Shown here: one piece after another, positions 28,564 through 37,238 of the stretch
Position numbering within the stretch: the stretch's first letter is position 1
Layout of the letters: each line of letters starts with the position of its first letter
Assembly (NCBI RefSeq): GCF_008795985.1
Contig: NZ_VMHP01000002.1
Coordinates: 558,001-622,000, forward strand
From: Marinobacter halotolerans
Lineage (GTDB): Bacteria > Pseudomonadota > Gammaproteobacteria > Pseudomonadales > Oleiphilaceae
Direction of reading: 5' to 3'
Length of the DNA: 64,000 nt
Program-made: the position numbers and the translations under genes
Notes under the pieces: generated by a model
Told to the model about the DNA's origin: nothing
Database searches by the model: none
Seen by the model: only the letters and a program-made list of their open reading frames with translations

Positions 28564-30474
28564 TTAGCGCACGCCCAGTTCCCGGAGCCGTTTGTAAAGG
28601 GTGTTGCGACTGACCGACAGTTCTTTCGCGGCGCGGGATACATTGCCCATACACTGGCGGTAAATCACCAGTGTATGGCTCATCGGGTCGTCCCTGTTGC
28701 CCTCGTTGCCCTGTGGCGACTCGTTGAAGGTTGAGGCGTCAAATACCGGCTTCCGCGCTGTTACTTTGTGCCCTTCATATTCTGCAAGGAAATCCTCCGG
28801 CAGGTGCCAGAGCTGCACTTCCTCGCCGTCCGCAATGGCGACTGCCACACGGATGATGTTGGTCAGTTGTCGGATGTTGCCAGGCCAGGGGTGATTCTCC
28901 AGTGCCGCCATAACCTCACTATTGAGATGTTCCGGCTGTTCTTCATCCCGATGGGCCTGGTAGATCTGCCGGATCAGTTCGCCCCTGTCCATTCTTTCCC
29001 GCAGCGGCGGAATTTCCAGGCTCAGGCCGTTGATCCGGTAATACAGGTCAGCACGGAATCCGCCGTCCTCGATCCGGTGAGCGAGAGGGCGGTTGGTTGC
29101 GGATATCAGCAGAATGTCCACCGGGATGCGCTCGGTGGAGCCCACGGGCGTAACTTCCCGCTCCTGCAGCACACGTAGCAGCCGTGACTGTGCCGCGAGC
29201 GGCATTTCGCCGATCTCATCAAGGAAAAGAATGCCCTTGTCGGCCTTGCGGATCAGGCCAAGCGAACCCTGGGCGCGGGCCCCGGTAAAGGCGCCTGCCT
29301 GGTATCCGAAGAGTTCGGATTCGACAAGCTCCGGGGGAATGGCGGCGCAGTTGACCGAGACCAGTGGCTGGCTCTGTCGCCGGCTGTTGCCATGCAGGGC
29401 CTTGACCATGACTTCCTTGCCAACCCCGGTTTCACCGCAGATCAGAATCGGGACACCCCGTTCAAGTACCTTGCTTGCCTGATCGGCGCAGCGTCGCACC
29501 AGCGGATCCCCATGTTCAATCTCGTCCAGGGAGACGATATCGCGAACCTGCCGGGAGGCGGGCCGGGGCGACGATGTTCGGGATGTCGGGCCCGAAGGGG
29601 CAGCAACGGATGCTGTCATCGAGGCCGGACGTTTCAGCAGGCCGGAAAGCCTTACCCGTTGGGTTGTGGTAAGCCTGATCGGGGCGTTGTGGGAGTGATT
29701 CAGTATCTGGTTACGGTTCTCGATAAACAGAGAGCTCAGGTCGCGGCCGACCAGGGCCTCACCAAGCAGTTGGTTGGCCCTCTGATTGAAGGCTATTACC
29801 CGCCCGCTGTGATCGAAAGCGATCAGACCGGACCATGGGCTGTCGATATTATCCGCTGTGGTGTTCAGGGTAAGAATAAAATGCTCGCCCCCGAGTTGCC
29901 GGACGATCAGGCGATTTTCAACGGACTGGGACAGCAGGCGAACCATGCCCAGGGTATGTGCCTGTGGCAGGTAGGCATCACTGAATGCGCTGAGAACGCC
30001 CACCAGTTGACGGTCGGTATCAAAGATGGGGGCGGCAGAACTGATGATGCTGCGGTTGAGCTTGAGAAAATGTTCGTTTCGCTGAACCTGTATCGGCGAT
30101 TCGGTGGCAATAGAGGTGCCGATAGCGTTGGTTCCGGCGACTTTTTCATGCCAGTTTGCGCCCGGGCGGAACCATGGTCGCAGGTGACTTTCCGTGATGC
30201 GCTGATCGCCCCAGCCCTTCAGCACCCGTGCCTGAGCATCCGCAAGCAGAATCAGGCAGCGGCTGTTTGACATGATGTTGTCGTAATAGGGGAGGACTTC
30301 GGTCTCGGTTGTGCTGAGCAGGGCCTCATAGCCGTTTTCCAGGGCTTCATGCTGCTCGCTGGTGAGATTGGCTGGCTCTGGCTCATGATCATGATGCAGG
30401 CCGTAGCCGATGCATCTGCTCCAGGAATCCGCGATGACGGACTCAGAATCCTCCGGCTGGTGTTTTCGTTTCAC
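28564..30474 (-). CDS. Sigma-54-dependent activator, AcoR/DhaR-like (GAF, PAS, AAA+, Fis)
   Basis: The 636-residue regulator has an N-terminal GAF-like sensor, a PAS-like segment (DHSGRVIAFNQRANQLLGEA), a sigma-54 AAA+ domain (Walker A GETGVGKE, sigma-54 contact loop GAFTGA, FLDEIGEM) and a C-terminal Fis-type HTH (GNVSRAAKELSVSRNTLYKR). A GTG at 30474 is preferred over a longer frame because GGAGG stands 6 bp before it. It diverges from the glpSTPQUV operon, which has a -24/-12 promoter candidate, so that operon is its likely target. The effector is unknown. Confidence 0.9.
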   Translation of the reverse strand: MKRKHQPEDSESVIADSWSRCIGYGLHHDHEPEPANLTSEQHEALENGYEALLSTTETEVLPYYDNIMSNSRCLILLADAQARVLKGWGDQRITESHLRPWFRPGANWHEKVAGTNAIGTSIATESPIQVQRNEHFLKLNRSIISSAAPIFDTDRQLVGVLSAFSDAYLPQAHTLGMVRLLSQSVENRLIVRQLGGEHFILTLNTTADNIDSPWSGLIAFDHSGRVIAFNQRANQLLGEALVGRDLSSLFIENRNQILNHSHNAPIRLTTTQRVRLSGLLKRPASMTASVAAPSGPTSRTSSPRPASRQVRDIVSLDEIEHGDPLVRRCADQASKVLERGVPILICGETGVGKEVMVKALHGNSRRQSQPLVSVNCAAIPPELVESELFGYQAGAFTGARAQGSLGLIRKADKGILFLDEIGEMPLAAQSRLLRVLQEREVTPVGSTERIPVDILLISATNRPLAHRIEDGGFRADLYYRINGLSLEIPPLRERMDRGELIRQIYQAHRDEEQPEHLNSEVMAALENHPWPGNIRQLTNIIRVAVAIADGEEVQLWHLPEDFLAEYEGHKVTARKPVFDASTFNESPQGNEGNRDDPMSHTLVIYRQCMGNVSRAAKELSVSRNTLYKRLRELGVR

Positions 30475-30592
30475 GGGAATCCTCCGTGTTTGCGTGGTTT
30501 CGTATTGTTGTTGGCATGGCCTTCCTGGCCCATGGATGCCCGGCGCGGCGAGCAGACTGTTCAATAGTGTGCTCAATGGCTGTTCAGGTCAA

Positions 30593-30607
30593 TGTTCAGA
30601 TTGAACA
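30593..30607. promoter_or_regulatory. Candidate upstream activator site for the sigma-54 regulator
   Basis: TGTTCA-GAT-TGAACA is a perfect 6-bp inverted repeat about 120 bp upstream of the -24 element, a normal position for an enhancer site. Two extra TGTTCA copies lie further upstream. Confidence 0.45.
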
Positions 30608-30609
30608 AA

Positions 30610-30627
30610 AAGTTTGATACCGAACAT
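30610..30627. promoter_or_regulatory. GlpR-like operator upstream of glpS
   Basis: AAGTTTGATACCGAACAT matches 14 of 18 positions of the ideal box by eye. The right half CGAACAT is exact. Confidence 0.5.
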
Positions 30628-30713
30628 TCGTGTTTTCTAAAAAGAAATATCACTAAGCTTTTAGTTCTTTTAAAACAGTAACATGAATAATTAATTCGGG
30701 TTTCTACCTATAT

Positions 30714-30729
30714 TGGTATGCTCATTGCC
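30714..30729 (+). promoter_or_regulatory. Sigma-54 (-24/-12) promoter of the glpS operon
   Basis: TGGTATG-CTCA-TTGCC keeps the invariant GG and GC at the correct 12-bp interval. The -24 element is imperfect (TGGTAT for TGGCAC). It lies about 90 bp before the glpS ATG and next to a divergent sigma-54 activator gene. Confidence 0.55.
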
Positions 30730-30820
30730 TTTGTGTATTCGAAATCGAATTTTCGACCTGTGTTGCGATGGCCGCAGTCACAGGCGAAGAACGTAATACA
30801 AGAACAACAAAGGAAAGCCT

Positions 30821-31915
30821 ATGTCCTTAACACTGGAGAACCTCTCCCGTGTCGTGGATGGTGTGGATTACATCCGGGATGCGGACATCACGTTTGAGGC
30901 AGGTTCGTTCAACGTACTGCTCGGGCGCACACTGGCCGGCAAGACTTCACTGATGCGCCTGATGGCGGGGCTCGACAAGCCCGACGAGGGGCGCATCATA
31001 TACAACGGCGACGATGTGACCGGGCAGAGCGTGCAGCAACGCAATGTCTCAATGATCTACCAGCAGTTCATCAATTACCCGAATCTGACGGTCTACGAGA
31101 ACATCGCTTCACCTCTGCGTCTGGCCAAGATGAAGGAGAGCGAGATCGACCGGCGGGTAAAAGAAACCGCGAACATGCTGCAAATCGACCCTTTGCTGAA
31201 GCGATTCCCGCTGGAGCTTTCCGGTGGCCAGCAGCAGCGCACGGCCATGGCCCGGGCGCTTGTGAAGGATGCCACCCTGATCCTGTTCGACGAACCGCTG
31301 GTTAATCTGGATTACAAGCTGCGAGAAGAACTGCGGGCCGAGTTGCGGGATCTGTTCCGTGAGCGGCAGTGTATTGCGGTTTACGCCACTACCGAGGCCA
31401 ACGAGGCGTTGGCACTGGGCGGATCCACAACGCTGCTGGACCAGGGTCGTATCGTTCAGTCCGGTCCCGTCATGGATGTTTACCGTAACCCGGTGAACAC
31501 TTTGGCGGCGCAGCTGTTCAGCGAGCCACCCATGAACCTGATCAAGGGCCGGGTGACCGAAACCGAAGTGACCTTCGATGAATACTCCCATCACGCATTG
31601 ACCCACGATCTGGCCCGGCTTGAACCCGGGGATTACTGGTTCGGTATCCGGCCCAGCCATATCGGCCTGGTGCCCAACAATCCTGACGATCTGGAGATGT
31701 CCATGGAGGTCGAGCTGAGCGAAATCAGCGGTTCGGAGACCTTCATGCACGTGCAGAACCGCTATTTCGAGATGGTGATGCAGCTGATGGGCGTGCATCA
31801 GTATCACACCGGTTCGCCCATCAAGATCTATCTGCCGATCAGCAAGCTGTTCGTGTTCGATAAAGATGAAAAGCTGGTGTTCACCCCGGCGCAGTCCAAA
31901 GGAGGGTCAGTCTGA
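30821..31915 (+). CDS. glpS: Glycerol ABC importer ATPase GlpS
   Basis: The 364-residue ATPase is the first gene of a GlpSTPQUV-type operon (rhizobial naming). Walker A is GRTLAGKT, the Q-loop is MIYQQF, the signature LSGGQQQR is canonical and Walker B is LILFDEP. The switch histidine is missing: where most ABC proteins have THD, this has TTE ([10 protein letters not shown]). A C-terminal TOBE-like domain follows. It is expected to pair with GlpT, whose defects are complementary. It overlaps glpT by 1 bp. Confidence 0.9.
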   Translation: MSLTLENLSRVVDGVDYIRDADITFEAGSFNVLLGRTLAGKTSLMRLMAGLDKPDEGRIIYNGDDVTGQSVQQRNVSMIYQQFINYPNLTVYENIASPLRLAKMKESEIDRRVKETANMLQIDPLLKRFPLELSGGQQQRTAMARALVKDATLILFDEPLVNLDYKLREELRAELRDLFRERQCIAVYATTEANEALALGGSTTLLDQGRIVQSGPVMDVYRNPVNTLAAQLFSEPPMNLIKGRVTETEVTFDEYSHHALTHDLARLEPGDYWFGIRPSHIGLVPNNPDDLEMSMEVELSEISGSETFMHVQNRYFEMVMQLMGVHQYHTGSPIKIYLPISKLFVFDKDEKLVFTPAQSKGGSV

Positions 31916-33018
31916 TGGCTGAGATTCACTTGAAATCCCTGGCGCATAGCTACAGCGACAAGCCGGCAGGGCCTGACGACTACGCCATCCGTCATCTTGA
32001 TCATGTCTGGGAGAAGGGCGGAGCCTACGCTCTTCTGGGGCCTTCCGGCTGTGGCAAGAGCACCATGCTGAACATTATCTCCGGGTTGTTACAACCCTCT
32101 GAAGGCGATGTTCTGTTTGACGGCAAGCGCGTGAATGAACTGTCGCCACGCGACCGTAACATCGCTCAGGTTTTCCAGTTTCCCGTTATCTACGACTCAA
32201 TGACGGTCTTTCAGAACCTGGCGTTTCCGCTTAAGAACGCTGGCGAGCCCAAGTCCCAGATCAATGCCAAGGTGAAGGAAATTGCCGAGATCCTGGAGAT
32301 TGAGGACGAACTGCATAAAAAGGCCAAGAACCTGACCGCGGACCAGAAGCAGAAGGTGTCCATGGGACGGGGGCTGGTAAGGGGCGATGTCTCCGCCATT
32401 CTGTTTGACGAACCGCTGACGGTCATCGATCCCCAGCTCAAGTGGAAGCTGCGCCGCAAACTCAAGCAGATTCACGAGCAGTTCGACATCACTATGGTCT
32501 ACGTGACTCACGACCAGCTGGAGGCGTCTACTTTCGCAGACAAGATTGCGGTGATGTACGGCGGCCAGATTGTTCAGTTCGGCACGCCGACCGAACTTTT
32601 CGAACAGCCCAACCATACGTTCGTGGGCTATTTCATCGGCAGCCCGGGGATGAACCTGATTGAAGTGAAAAGGTGCGCCGGTGGTGTCTGCTTCGGCAGT
32701 ACCACGGTGCCCATGGACACGCGGCAGATTGAGGCTCTCAAACGGCTGAGCTCTGACAATCTGAAGATCGGCATTCGCCCGGAGTTTGTCCAGGTATCGG
32801 ACGTGGCAGCGGACGACACCTATGAAGCCGAAGTCCGGGACGTCGAGGACCTGGGAACCTACAAGATCATGACCGCAACGCTCGGTGCCGAGACCCTGAA
32901 AATCCGCCTGGCGGAGGATCAGTTTTTCGACGTGGGCAACGCCGTTCATCTGAGTTTCCCGGAGAAATGGCTGAAGCTGTATGTGGACGAGTTTCTGGTA
33001 GAGGAGAAGGACCAATGA
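31915..33018 (+). CDS. glpT: Glycerol ABC importer ATPase GlpT (rhizobial naming, not the G3P antiporter)
   Basis: The 367-residue ATPase has a textbook Walker A (GPSGCGKST), Walker B (AILFDEP) and switch histidine (YVTHDQLEAS). Its signature motif is degenerate, with LTADQKQK in place of LSGGQ, and the D-loop reads LTVID. With GlpS it would make one complete and one defective ATP site. The name follows the Rhizobium glpSTPQUV system and should not be confused with E. coli GlpT. The stop overlaps the glpP ATG by 4 bp. Confidence 0.9.
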   Translation: MAEIHLKSLAHSYSDKPAGPDDYAIRHLDHVWEKGGAYALLGPSGCGKSTMLNIISGLLQPSEGDVLFDGKRVNELSPRDRNIAQVFQFPVIYDSMTVFQNLAFPLKNAGEPKSQINAKVKEIAEILEIEDELHKKAKNLTADQKQKVSMGRGLVRGDVSAILFDEPLTVIDPQLKWKLRRKLKQIHEQFDITMVYVTHDQLEASTFADKIAVMYGGQIVQFGTPTELFEQPNHTFVGYFIGSPGMNLIEVKRCAGGVCFGSTTVPMDTRQIEALKRLSSDNLKIGIRPEFVQVSDVAADDTYEAEVRDVEDLGTYKIMTATLGAETLKIRLAEDQFFDVGNAVHLSFPEKWLKLYVDEFLVEEKDQ

Positions 33019-33881
33019 ATAAGGTTCCCAATAATCGCGCCTGGTGGCTCGTTCTGCCAGTTTTCATTCTGGTGGCTTTTTCTGCGCTGATACCGTTAAT
33101 GACCGTTGTGAACTATTCGGTTCAGGACATTTTCGGGCCGGGTAATGCCTACTATGTGGGTACTGAGTGGTTCGAGGAAATTCTGGCCGACGAGCGCCTG
33201 CGTGATTCGTTGCTGAGGCAATTTCTTTTCTCCGGGGCCGTGCTTGCGATCCAGATACCTCTGGGTATCGGGGTGGCGCTGATGATGCCGAAATCCGGTA
33301 TCAAGGCCTCGCTGTGCCTGATCCTGCTGGCGATTCCGCTGCTGATTCCCTGGAACGTGGTGGGTACCATCTGGCAGATCTTTGGCCGGGGAGACATCGG
33401 CCTGTTTGGCTGGGGACTCAATGCCCTGGGTGTTGAATACAACTACACGGGCAACACGGTAGACGCCTGGCTGACGGTGCTGTTGATGGATGTCTGGCAC
33501 TGGACGCCCCTGGTGGCGTTGTTGTGCTACTCCGGTCTGAGGGCCATCCCGGAGGCTTTCTATCAGGCCGCCGAGATTGACCGCGCGTCCAAATGGGCTG
33601 TGTTCCGCTACATCCAGCTGCCGCGTCTGAAAAGCGTGCTGGTGATCGCCGTGCTACTGCGATTCATGGACAGCTTCATGATCTATACCGAACCCTTTGT
33701 ACTGACTGGCGGCGGCCCGGGTAGCTCAACCACCTTCCTTAGCCAGACCCTGACCACCATGGCTATCGGCCAGTTCGATATCGGTCGTGCGGCAGCATTC
33801 TCACTGATCTATTTCCTGATCGTGCTGCTGGTGTCCTGGTTGTTCTTTACCGCCATAACTCACCTCGACAAAGAAAAATAA
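33015..33881 (+). CDS. glpP: Glycerol ABC importer permease GlpP
   Basis: The 288-residue inner-membrane protein has about six helices and the EAA-like coupling motif EAFYQAAEIDRASKWAVFRY followed by IQLPRLKSV. This places it in the MalF/UgpA group of binding-protein-dependent permeases. The ATG at 33015 overlaps the glpT stop (ATGA). A longer upstream frame would lie inside glpT and is rejected. It forms the channel with GlpQ. Confidence 0.9.
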   Translation: MNKVPNNRAWWLVLPVFILVAFSALIPLMTVVNYSVQDIFGPGNAYYVGTEWFEEILADERLRDSLLRQFLFSGAVLAIQIPLGIGVALMMPKSGIKASLCLILLAIPLLIPWNVVGTIWQIFGRGDIGLFGWGLNALGVEYNYTGNTVDAWLTVLLMDVWHWTPLVALLCYSGLRAIPEAFYQAAEIDRASKWAVFRYIQLPRLKSVLVIAVLLRFMDSFMIYTEPFVLTGGGPGSSTTFLSQTLTTMAIGQFDIGRAAAFSLIYFLIVLLVSWLFFTAITHLDKEK

Positions 33882-33891
33882 GGAGAGAGTG

Positions 33892-34698
33892 ATGACTTAT
33901 TCACGTTCCAAAGGCTTCGGGATGACACTGTTTATCGTGCTCCTGCTGACGCCGATCTACTGGCTGCTGAACATGTCGTTCAAGACCAACCAGGAAATTC
34001 TGGGCGGGCTCACACTCTGGCCCCAGCAGTTTACGCTGCACAACTATGCGGTGATCTTCACCGACGCCAGCTGGTACTCGGGTTACATCAACTCGATGAT
34101 CTACGTGTCGATGAACATGACCATCACACTGCTGGTGGCGCTGCCTGCGGCCTATGCGTTCAGCCGTTACAAGTTCGTCGGCGACAAGCACCTGTTTTTC
34201 TGGCTGCTGAGTAACCGCATGGCGCCACCGGCGGTGTTCCTGCTGCCGTTCTTCCAGCTGTACTCGTCTATCGGCCTGTTCGACACGCACATTGCCGTGG
34301 CACTGGCCCACTGCCTGTTCAATGTGCCACTGGCGGTCTGGATACTGGAAGGCTTTATGTCCGGTGTGCCCCGCGAATACGACGAAATGGCCTATATTGA
34401 TGGTTACAGTTTCCCGAAATTTTTTGTGAAGATTTTTCTGCCGATGATCCGGTCGGGGATTGGTGTCGCGGCTTTCTTTGCCTTCATGTTCTCCTGGGTG
34501 GAGCTACTGCTGGCCAGAACGCTGACCTCGGTGGACGCGCAGCCTATAGGCGCCATCATGACACGAACGGTGGGGGCCAGCGGTATAGACTGGGGCGTGC
34601 TCTCCGCCGCTGGTGTGTTGACCATTATTCCAGGCGTGCTGGTGGTCTGGTTTGTTCGTAACCATATCGCCAAAGGTTTTGCACTGGGCCGGGTATAA
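33892..34698 (+). CDS. glpQ: Glycerol ABC importer permease GlpQ
   Basis: This 268-residue MalG/UgpE-type permease has six membrane segments and the coupling loop REYDEMAYIDGYSFPKFFVK. The ATG at 33892 has AAGGAG 6 bp upstream. A GTG one codon earlier is equally in frame but less likely. It lies 10 bp after glpP. It should not be confused with the periplasmic phosphodiesterase also called GlpQ. Confidence 0.9.
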   Translation: MTYSRSKGFGMTLFIVLLLTPIYWLLNMSFKTNQEILGGLTLWPQQFTLHNYAVIFTDASWYSGYINSMIYVSMNMTITLLVALPAAYAFSRYKFVGDKHLFFWLLSNRMAPPAVFLLPFFQLYSSIGLFDTHIAVALAHCLFNVPLAVWILEGFMSGVPREYDEMAYIDGYSFPKFFVKIFLPMIRSGIGVAAFFAFMFSWVELLLARTLTSVDAQPIGAIMTRTVGASGIDWGVLSAAGVLTIIPGVLVVWFVRNHIAKGFALGRV

Positions 34699-34709
34699 GG
34701 AGACCTCTC

Positions 34710-34985
34710 ATGATTGCGTGGATGAACTGGACACCAAGCGTTGCTATTTTCTTTGCTGTGATCGCCTGCATCCTGGCGTTTATGACGGTGTATGAAGTGG
34801 TCTCGCCCTGTACCGAACGAAAGGGCTTTCTGCCCATATCGACAACACGGGGAGACCGGTTGTTTATCGGCCTGCTGTCTGCAGCCTATATTCATCTGGC
34901 TTTTCTGGCCGTCAGCGATATTACCCTCTGGGTAGCGCTGGCGGTGTCCGTGGTATGGCTTCTGGTGCTGCTGCGCTGGGGCTAA
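34710..34985 (+). CDS. glpU: Small membrane protein GlpU (DUF2160-like)
   Basis: The 91-residue protein has two or three hydrophobic helices, starts MIAWMNWTPSVAIFFAVIAC and ends VVWLLVLLRWG. Its position between glpQ and glpV and its size match the DUF2160 protein called GlpU in rhizobial glycerol operons. The function is unknown; an accessory role in the importer is an inference. AAGGAG precedes the start. Confidence 0.8.
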   Translation: MIAWMNWTPSVAIFFAVIACILAFMTVYEVVSPCTERKGFLPISTTRGDRLFIGLLSAAYIHLAFLAVSDITLWVALAVSVVWLLVLLRWG

Positions 34986-35062
34986 TCCGTCAGGTAAGGA
35001 TTTTCGTTTGCCAGGGAGGGCCGAAAAGAATCTCCTGAATTATTGCTGAAAACGGTTGTAAA

Positions 35063-35080
35063 AATTTCTTTAACGAACTA
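35063..35080. promoter_or_regulatory. GlpR-like operator upstream of glpV (first of two)
   Basis: AATTTCTTTAACGAACTA matches about 13 of 18 positions of the ideal palindrome by eye. Confidence 0.4.
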
Positions 35081-35091
35081 TTTTCAATTAA

Positions 35092-35109
35092 ATGATCGGA
35101 ACCGAACAT
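35092..35109. promoter_or_regulatory. GlpR-like operator upstream of glpV (second of two)
   Basis: ATGATCGGAACCGAACAT matches 14 of 18 positions by eye, with an exact right half. Spaced 29 bp from the first box, it suggests glpV has its own controlled promoter inside the operon. Confidence 0.45.
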
Positions 35110-35228
35110 GATGATTCGGAACCGGTCGAAAGAATAGCGACTAGAACGCTATGCAGGGAAAAGCGGAGCGGAGGTCAGTATTGATGTCGCGTTTCGCACA
35201 AACCAAAACAAGACGAACGAGGTTGGAT

Positions 35229-36977
35229 ATGTTCAAGAACAATAAATATCCGAAAACCCTCCTGCTGAGCGCCGCGATTGGCTCGGTTGGGTTGGGTCTC
35301 AGCTTCCAGGCAAGTGCAGATCAGTACTCTGACGCCGCCAAGAAGTGGATCAACGAGAAATTTGACGATTCTACTCTTACCAAAGAAGAGCAGATGAAAG
35401 AGATGGAGTGGTTCATCCAGGCTGCCGAGCAGTTCCGCGGCATGGATATCAACGTGGTTTCCGAAACCATCGCCACCCACGAGTACGAATCCAACGTGCT
35501 CGCCAAGGCCTTTAGCGAGATCACCGGCATCAACCTGACCCATACCCTGATTCAGGAAGGGGATGTGATCGAAAAGCTGCAGACACAGATGCAGTCTGGC
35601 CGGAATATCTATGACGGCTGGGTTAACGACTCTGATCTGATCGGCACCCATTTCCGCTACGGCAAAGTGATGCCCGTCGAGGACATCATGAACGGCGAAG
35701 GCAAGGATCTGACCCTGCCGACCCTCGATCTCGAAGATTTCATCGGTCTTGATTTTACCACTGGCCCTGATGGCAAACTTTACCAGCTTCCCGATCAGCA
35801 GTTCGCCAACCTTTACTGGTTCCGTGCCGACTGGTTCGAACGGGCGGATCTGAAGAAGCAGTTCAAGGACATTTACGGCTATGAGCTGGGCGTTCCCGTC
35901 AACTGGTCCGCTTACGAAGATATCGCCGAATTCTTCTCGGTACACGTGAAGGAAATTGATGGCAAGCGTGTCTATGGTCACATGGACTACGGCAAGAAAG
36001 ACCCGTCACTGGGATGGCGCTTCACTGACGCATGGTTCTCCATGGCCGGTGCCGGCGACAAGGGCCTGCCTAACGGTCTGCCTGTCGACGAATGGGGCAT
36101 TCGCGTGGATGAGTGTCACCCGGTTGGTTCCAGCGTAAGCCGTGGCGGCGCCACCAACGGTCCGGCAGCTGTATACGCCACCACCAAGTATGTTGACTGG
36201 CTGGAAAAGTACGCGCCGCCTGAAGCTCAGGGCATGACCTTCTCCGAGGCCGGCCCGGTGCCAGCCCAGGGCGCAATTGCCCAGCAGATCTTCTGGTATA
36301 CCGCGTTTACCGCCAGCATGATCAAAGACGGTCTGCCCGTGGTTAACGAAGACGGTACCCCGAAATGGCGCATGGCTCCTTCTCCCCGTGGACCCTACTG
36401 GGAAGAGGGCATGAAGCTTGGTTATCAGGACGTGGGTTCCTGGACCTTCATGAAGTCCACGCCGCAGAAGCGTCGTCTTGCCGCCTGGCTGTACGCCCAG
36501 TTCACGGTTTCCAAGACAGTGTCTCTGGAAAAAACCATCGCTGGCCTGACACCCATTCGCGAATCTGATATCAACTCTGAACAGATGACCGAAATGGCGC
36601 CGCAGCTTGGCGGTCTGGTGGAATTCTACCGCAGCCCGGCCCGGGTGCAGTGGTCACCTACCGGCACCAACGTGCCTGACTATCCGAAGCTGGCTCAGCT
36701 GTGGTGGCAGTATATTGCCCAGGCAGCAAGCGGTGAGGCAACACCTCAGAAAGCACTGGATGGTCTGGCTGAAGCCCAGGACCGCATTATGGAACGTCTT
36801 GAGCGTGCCAATGTTCAGGAAACCTGTGGTCCGAAGCTGAACGAGCCCCGTGATCCTCAGTACTGGCTGAACCAGCCCGGTGCACCGAAAGCTAAGCTTT
36901 CGAACGAGAAGCCAAAGGGCAAGACCGTTCCCTACCAGGAGTTGCTGAAAACCTGGGAGGAAGCTCGCGAGAGCTGA
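35229..36977 (+). CDS. glpV: Glycerol ABC importer periplasmic binding protein GlpV
   Basis: The 582-residue exported protein is the binding component of the GlpSTPQU importer. The start at 35229 (MFKNNKYPKTLLLSAAIGSV) gives a good signal peptide ending in FQASA and has GAGG 6 bp upstream. A longer frame from 35151 is less likely. It is closely related to the orphan copy at 20979-22733. Its 243-bp upstream gap with two GlpR-like boxes suggests extra transcription of the binding protein, which is usually needed in excess. Confidence 0.9.
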   Translation: MFKNNKYPKTLLLSAAIGSVGLGLSFQASADQYSDAAKKWINEKFDDSTLTKEEQMKEMEWFIQAAEQFRGMDINVVSETIATHEYESNVLAKAFSEITGINLTHTLIQEGDVIEKLQTQMQSGRNIYDGWVNDSDLIGTHFRYGKVMPVEDIMNGEGKDLTLPTLDLEDFIGLDFTTGPDGKLYQLPDQQFANLYWFRADWFERADLKKQFKDIYGYELGVPVNWSAYEDIAEFFSVHVKEIDGKRVYGHMDYGKKDPSLGWRFTDAWFSMAGAGDKGLPNGLPVDEWGIRVDECHPVGSSVSRGGATNGPAAVYATTKYVDWLEKYAPPEAQGMTFSEAGPVPAQGAIAQQIFWYTAFTASMIKDGLPVVNEDGTPKWRMAPSPRGPYWEEGMKLGYQDVGSWTFMKSTPQKRRLAAWLYAQFTVSKTVSLEKTIAGLTPIRESDINSEQMTEMAPQLGGLVEFYRSPARVQWSPTGTNVPDYPKLAQLWWQYIAQAASGEATPQKALDGLAEAQDRIMERLERANVQETCGPKLNEPRDPQYWLNQPGAPKAKLSNEKPKGKTVPYQELLKTWEEARES

Positions 36978-37019
36978 TCCCTGACGTAACTCACCAATGG
37001 CGTTTTACCTGAAGCGTCC

Positions 37020-37051
37020 CGCCGCTGCCCCGAATCTTTCCGGCAGCGGCG
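37020..37051. repeat. Strong GC-rich stem-loop after glpV
   Basis: CGCCGCTGCC and GGCAGCGGCG form a perfect 10-bp stem around a 12-nt loop. There is no T run, so it is either a weak terminator or an mRNA-stabilising or REP-like hairpin. I found no second copy in the window. Confidence 0.55.
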
Positions 37052-37238
37052 GTCTCCACGCGTTCAGGTCGGTGGGTCTTGGCCGGTTGCTTTCCTTCCT
37101 ACCCCCTTTTCTAGCATTTCAGGTGTTTCCGTAATTCTCGGAATCCCTGCCGGCCCTTATTCACCGCCTCTCACTGACGCCATCCTTATCGAAACAGCTC
37201 GCTGATTCAGCGCGCATTGTCCGTGGAGATTGTCGGGC

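Larger units (their letters stand above)
30475..30820. other. Divergent control region between the sigma-54 activator and glpS
   Basis: This 346-bp gene-free region holds three TGTTCA half-sites (30558, 30581, 30593), a TGTTCA/TGAACA palindrome, a GlpR-like box, a -24/-12 promoter and a TCGAA-rich double palindrome (30737-30756) near the expected start of transcription. Confidence 0.6.

Noticed and set aside
37080..37100. TTGGCCGGTTGC before the chemoreceptor as a sigma-54 promoter
   Set aside because: The GG-GC interval is too short for a -24/-12 element.
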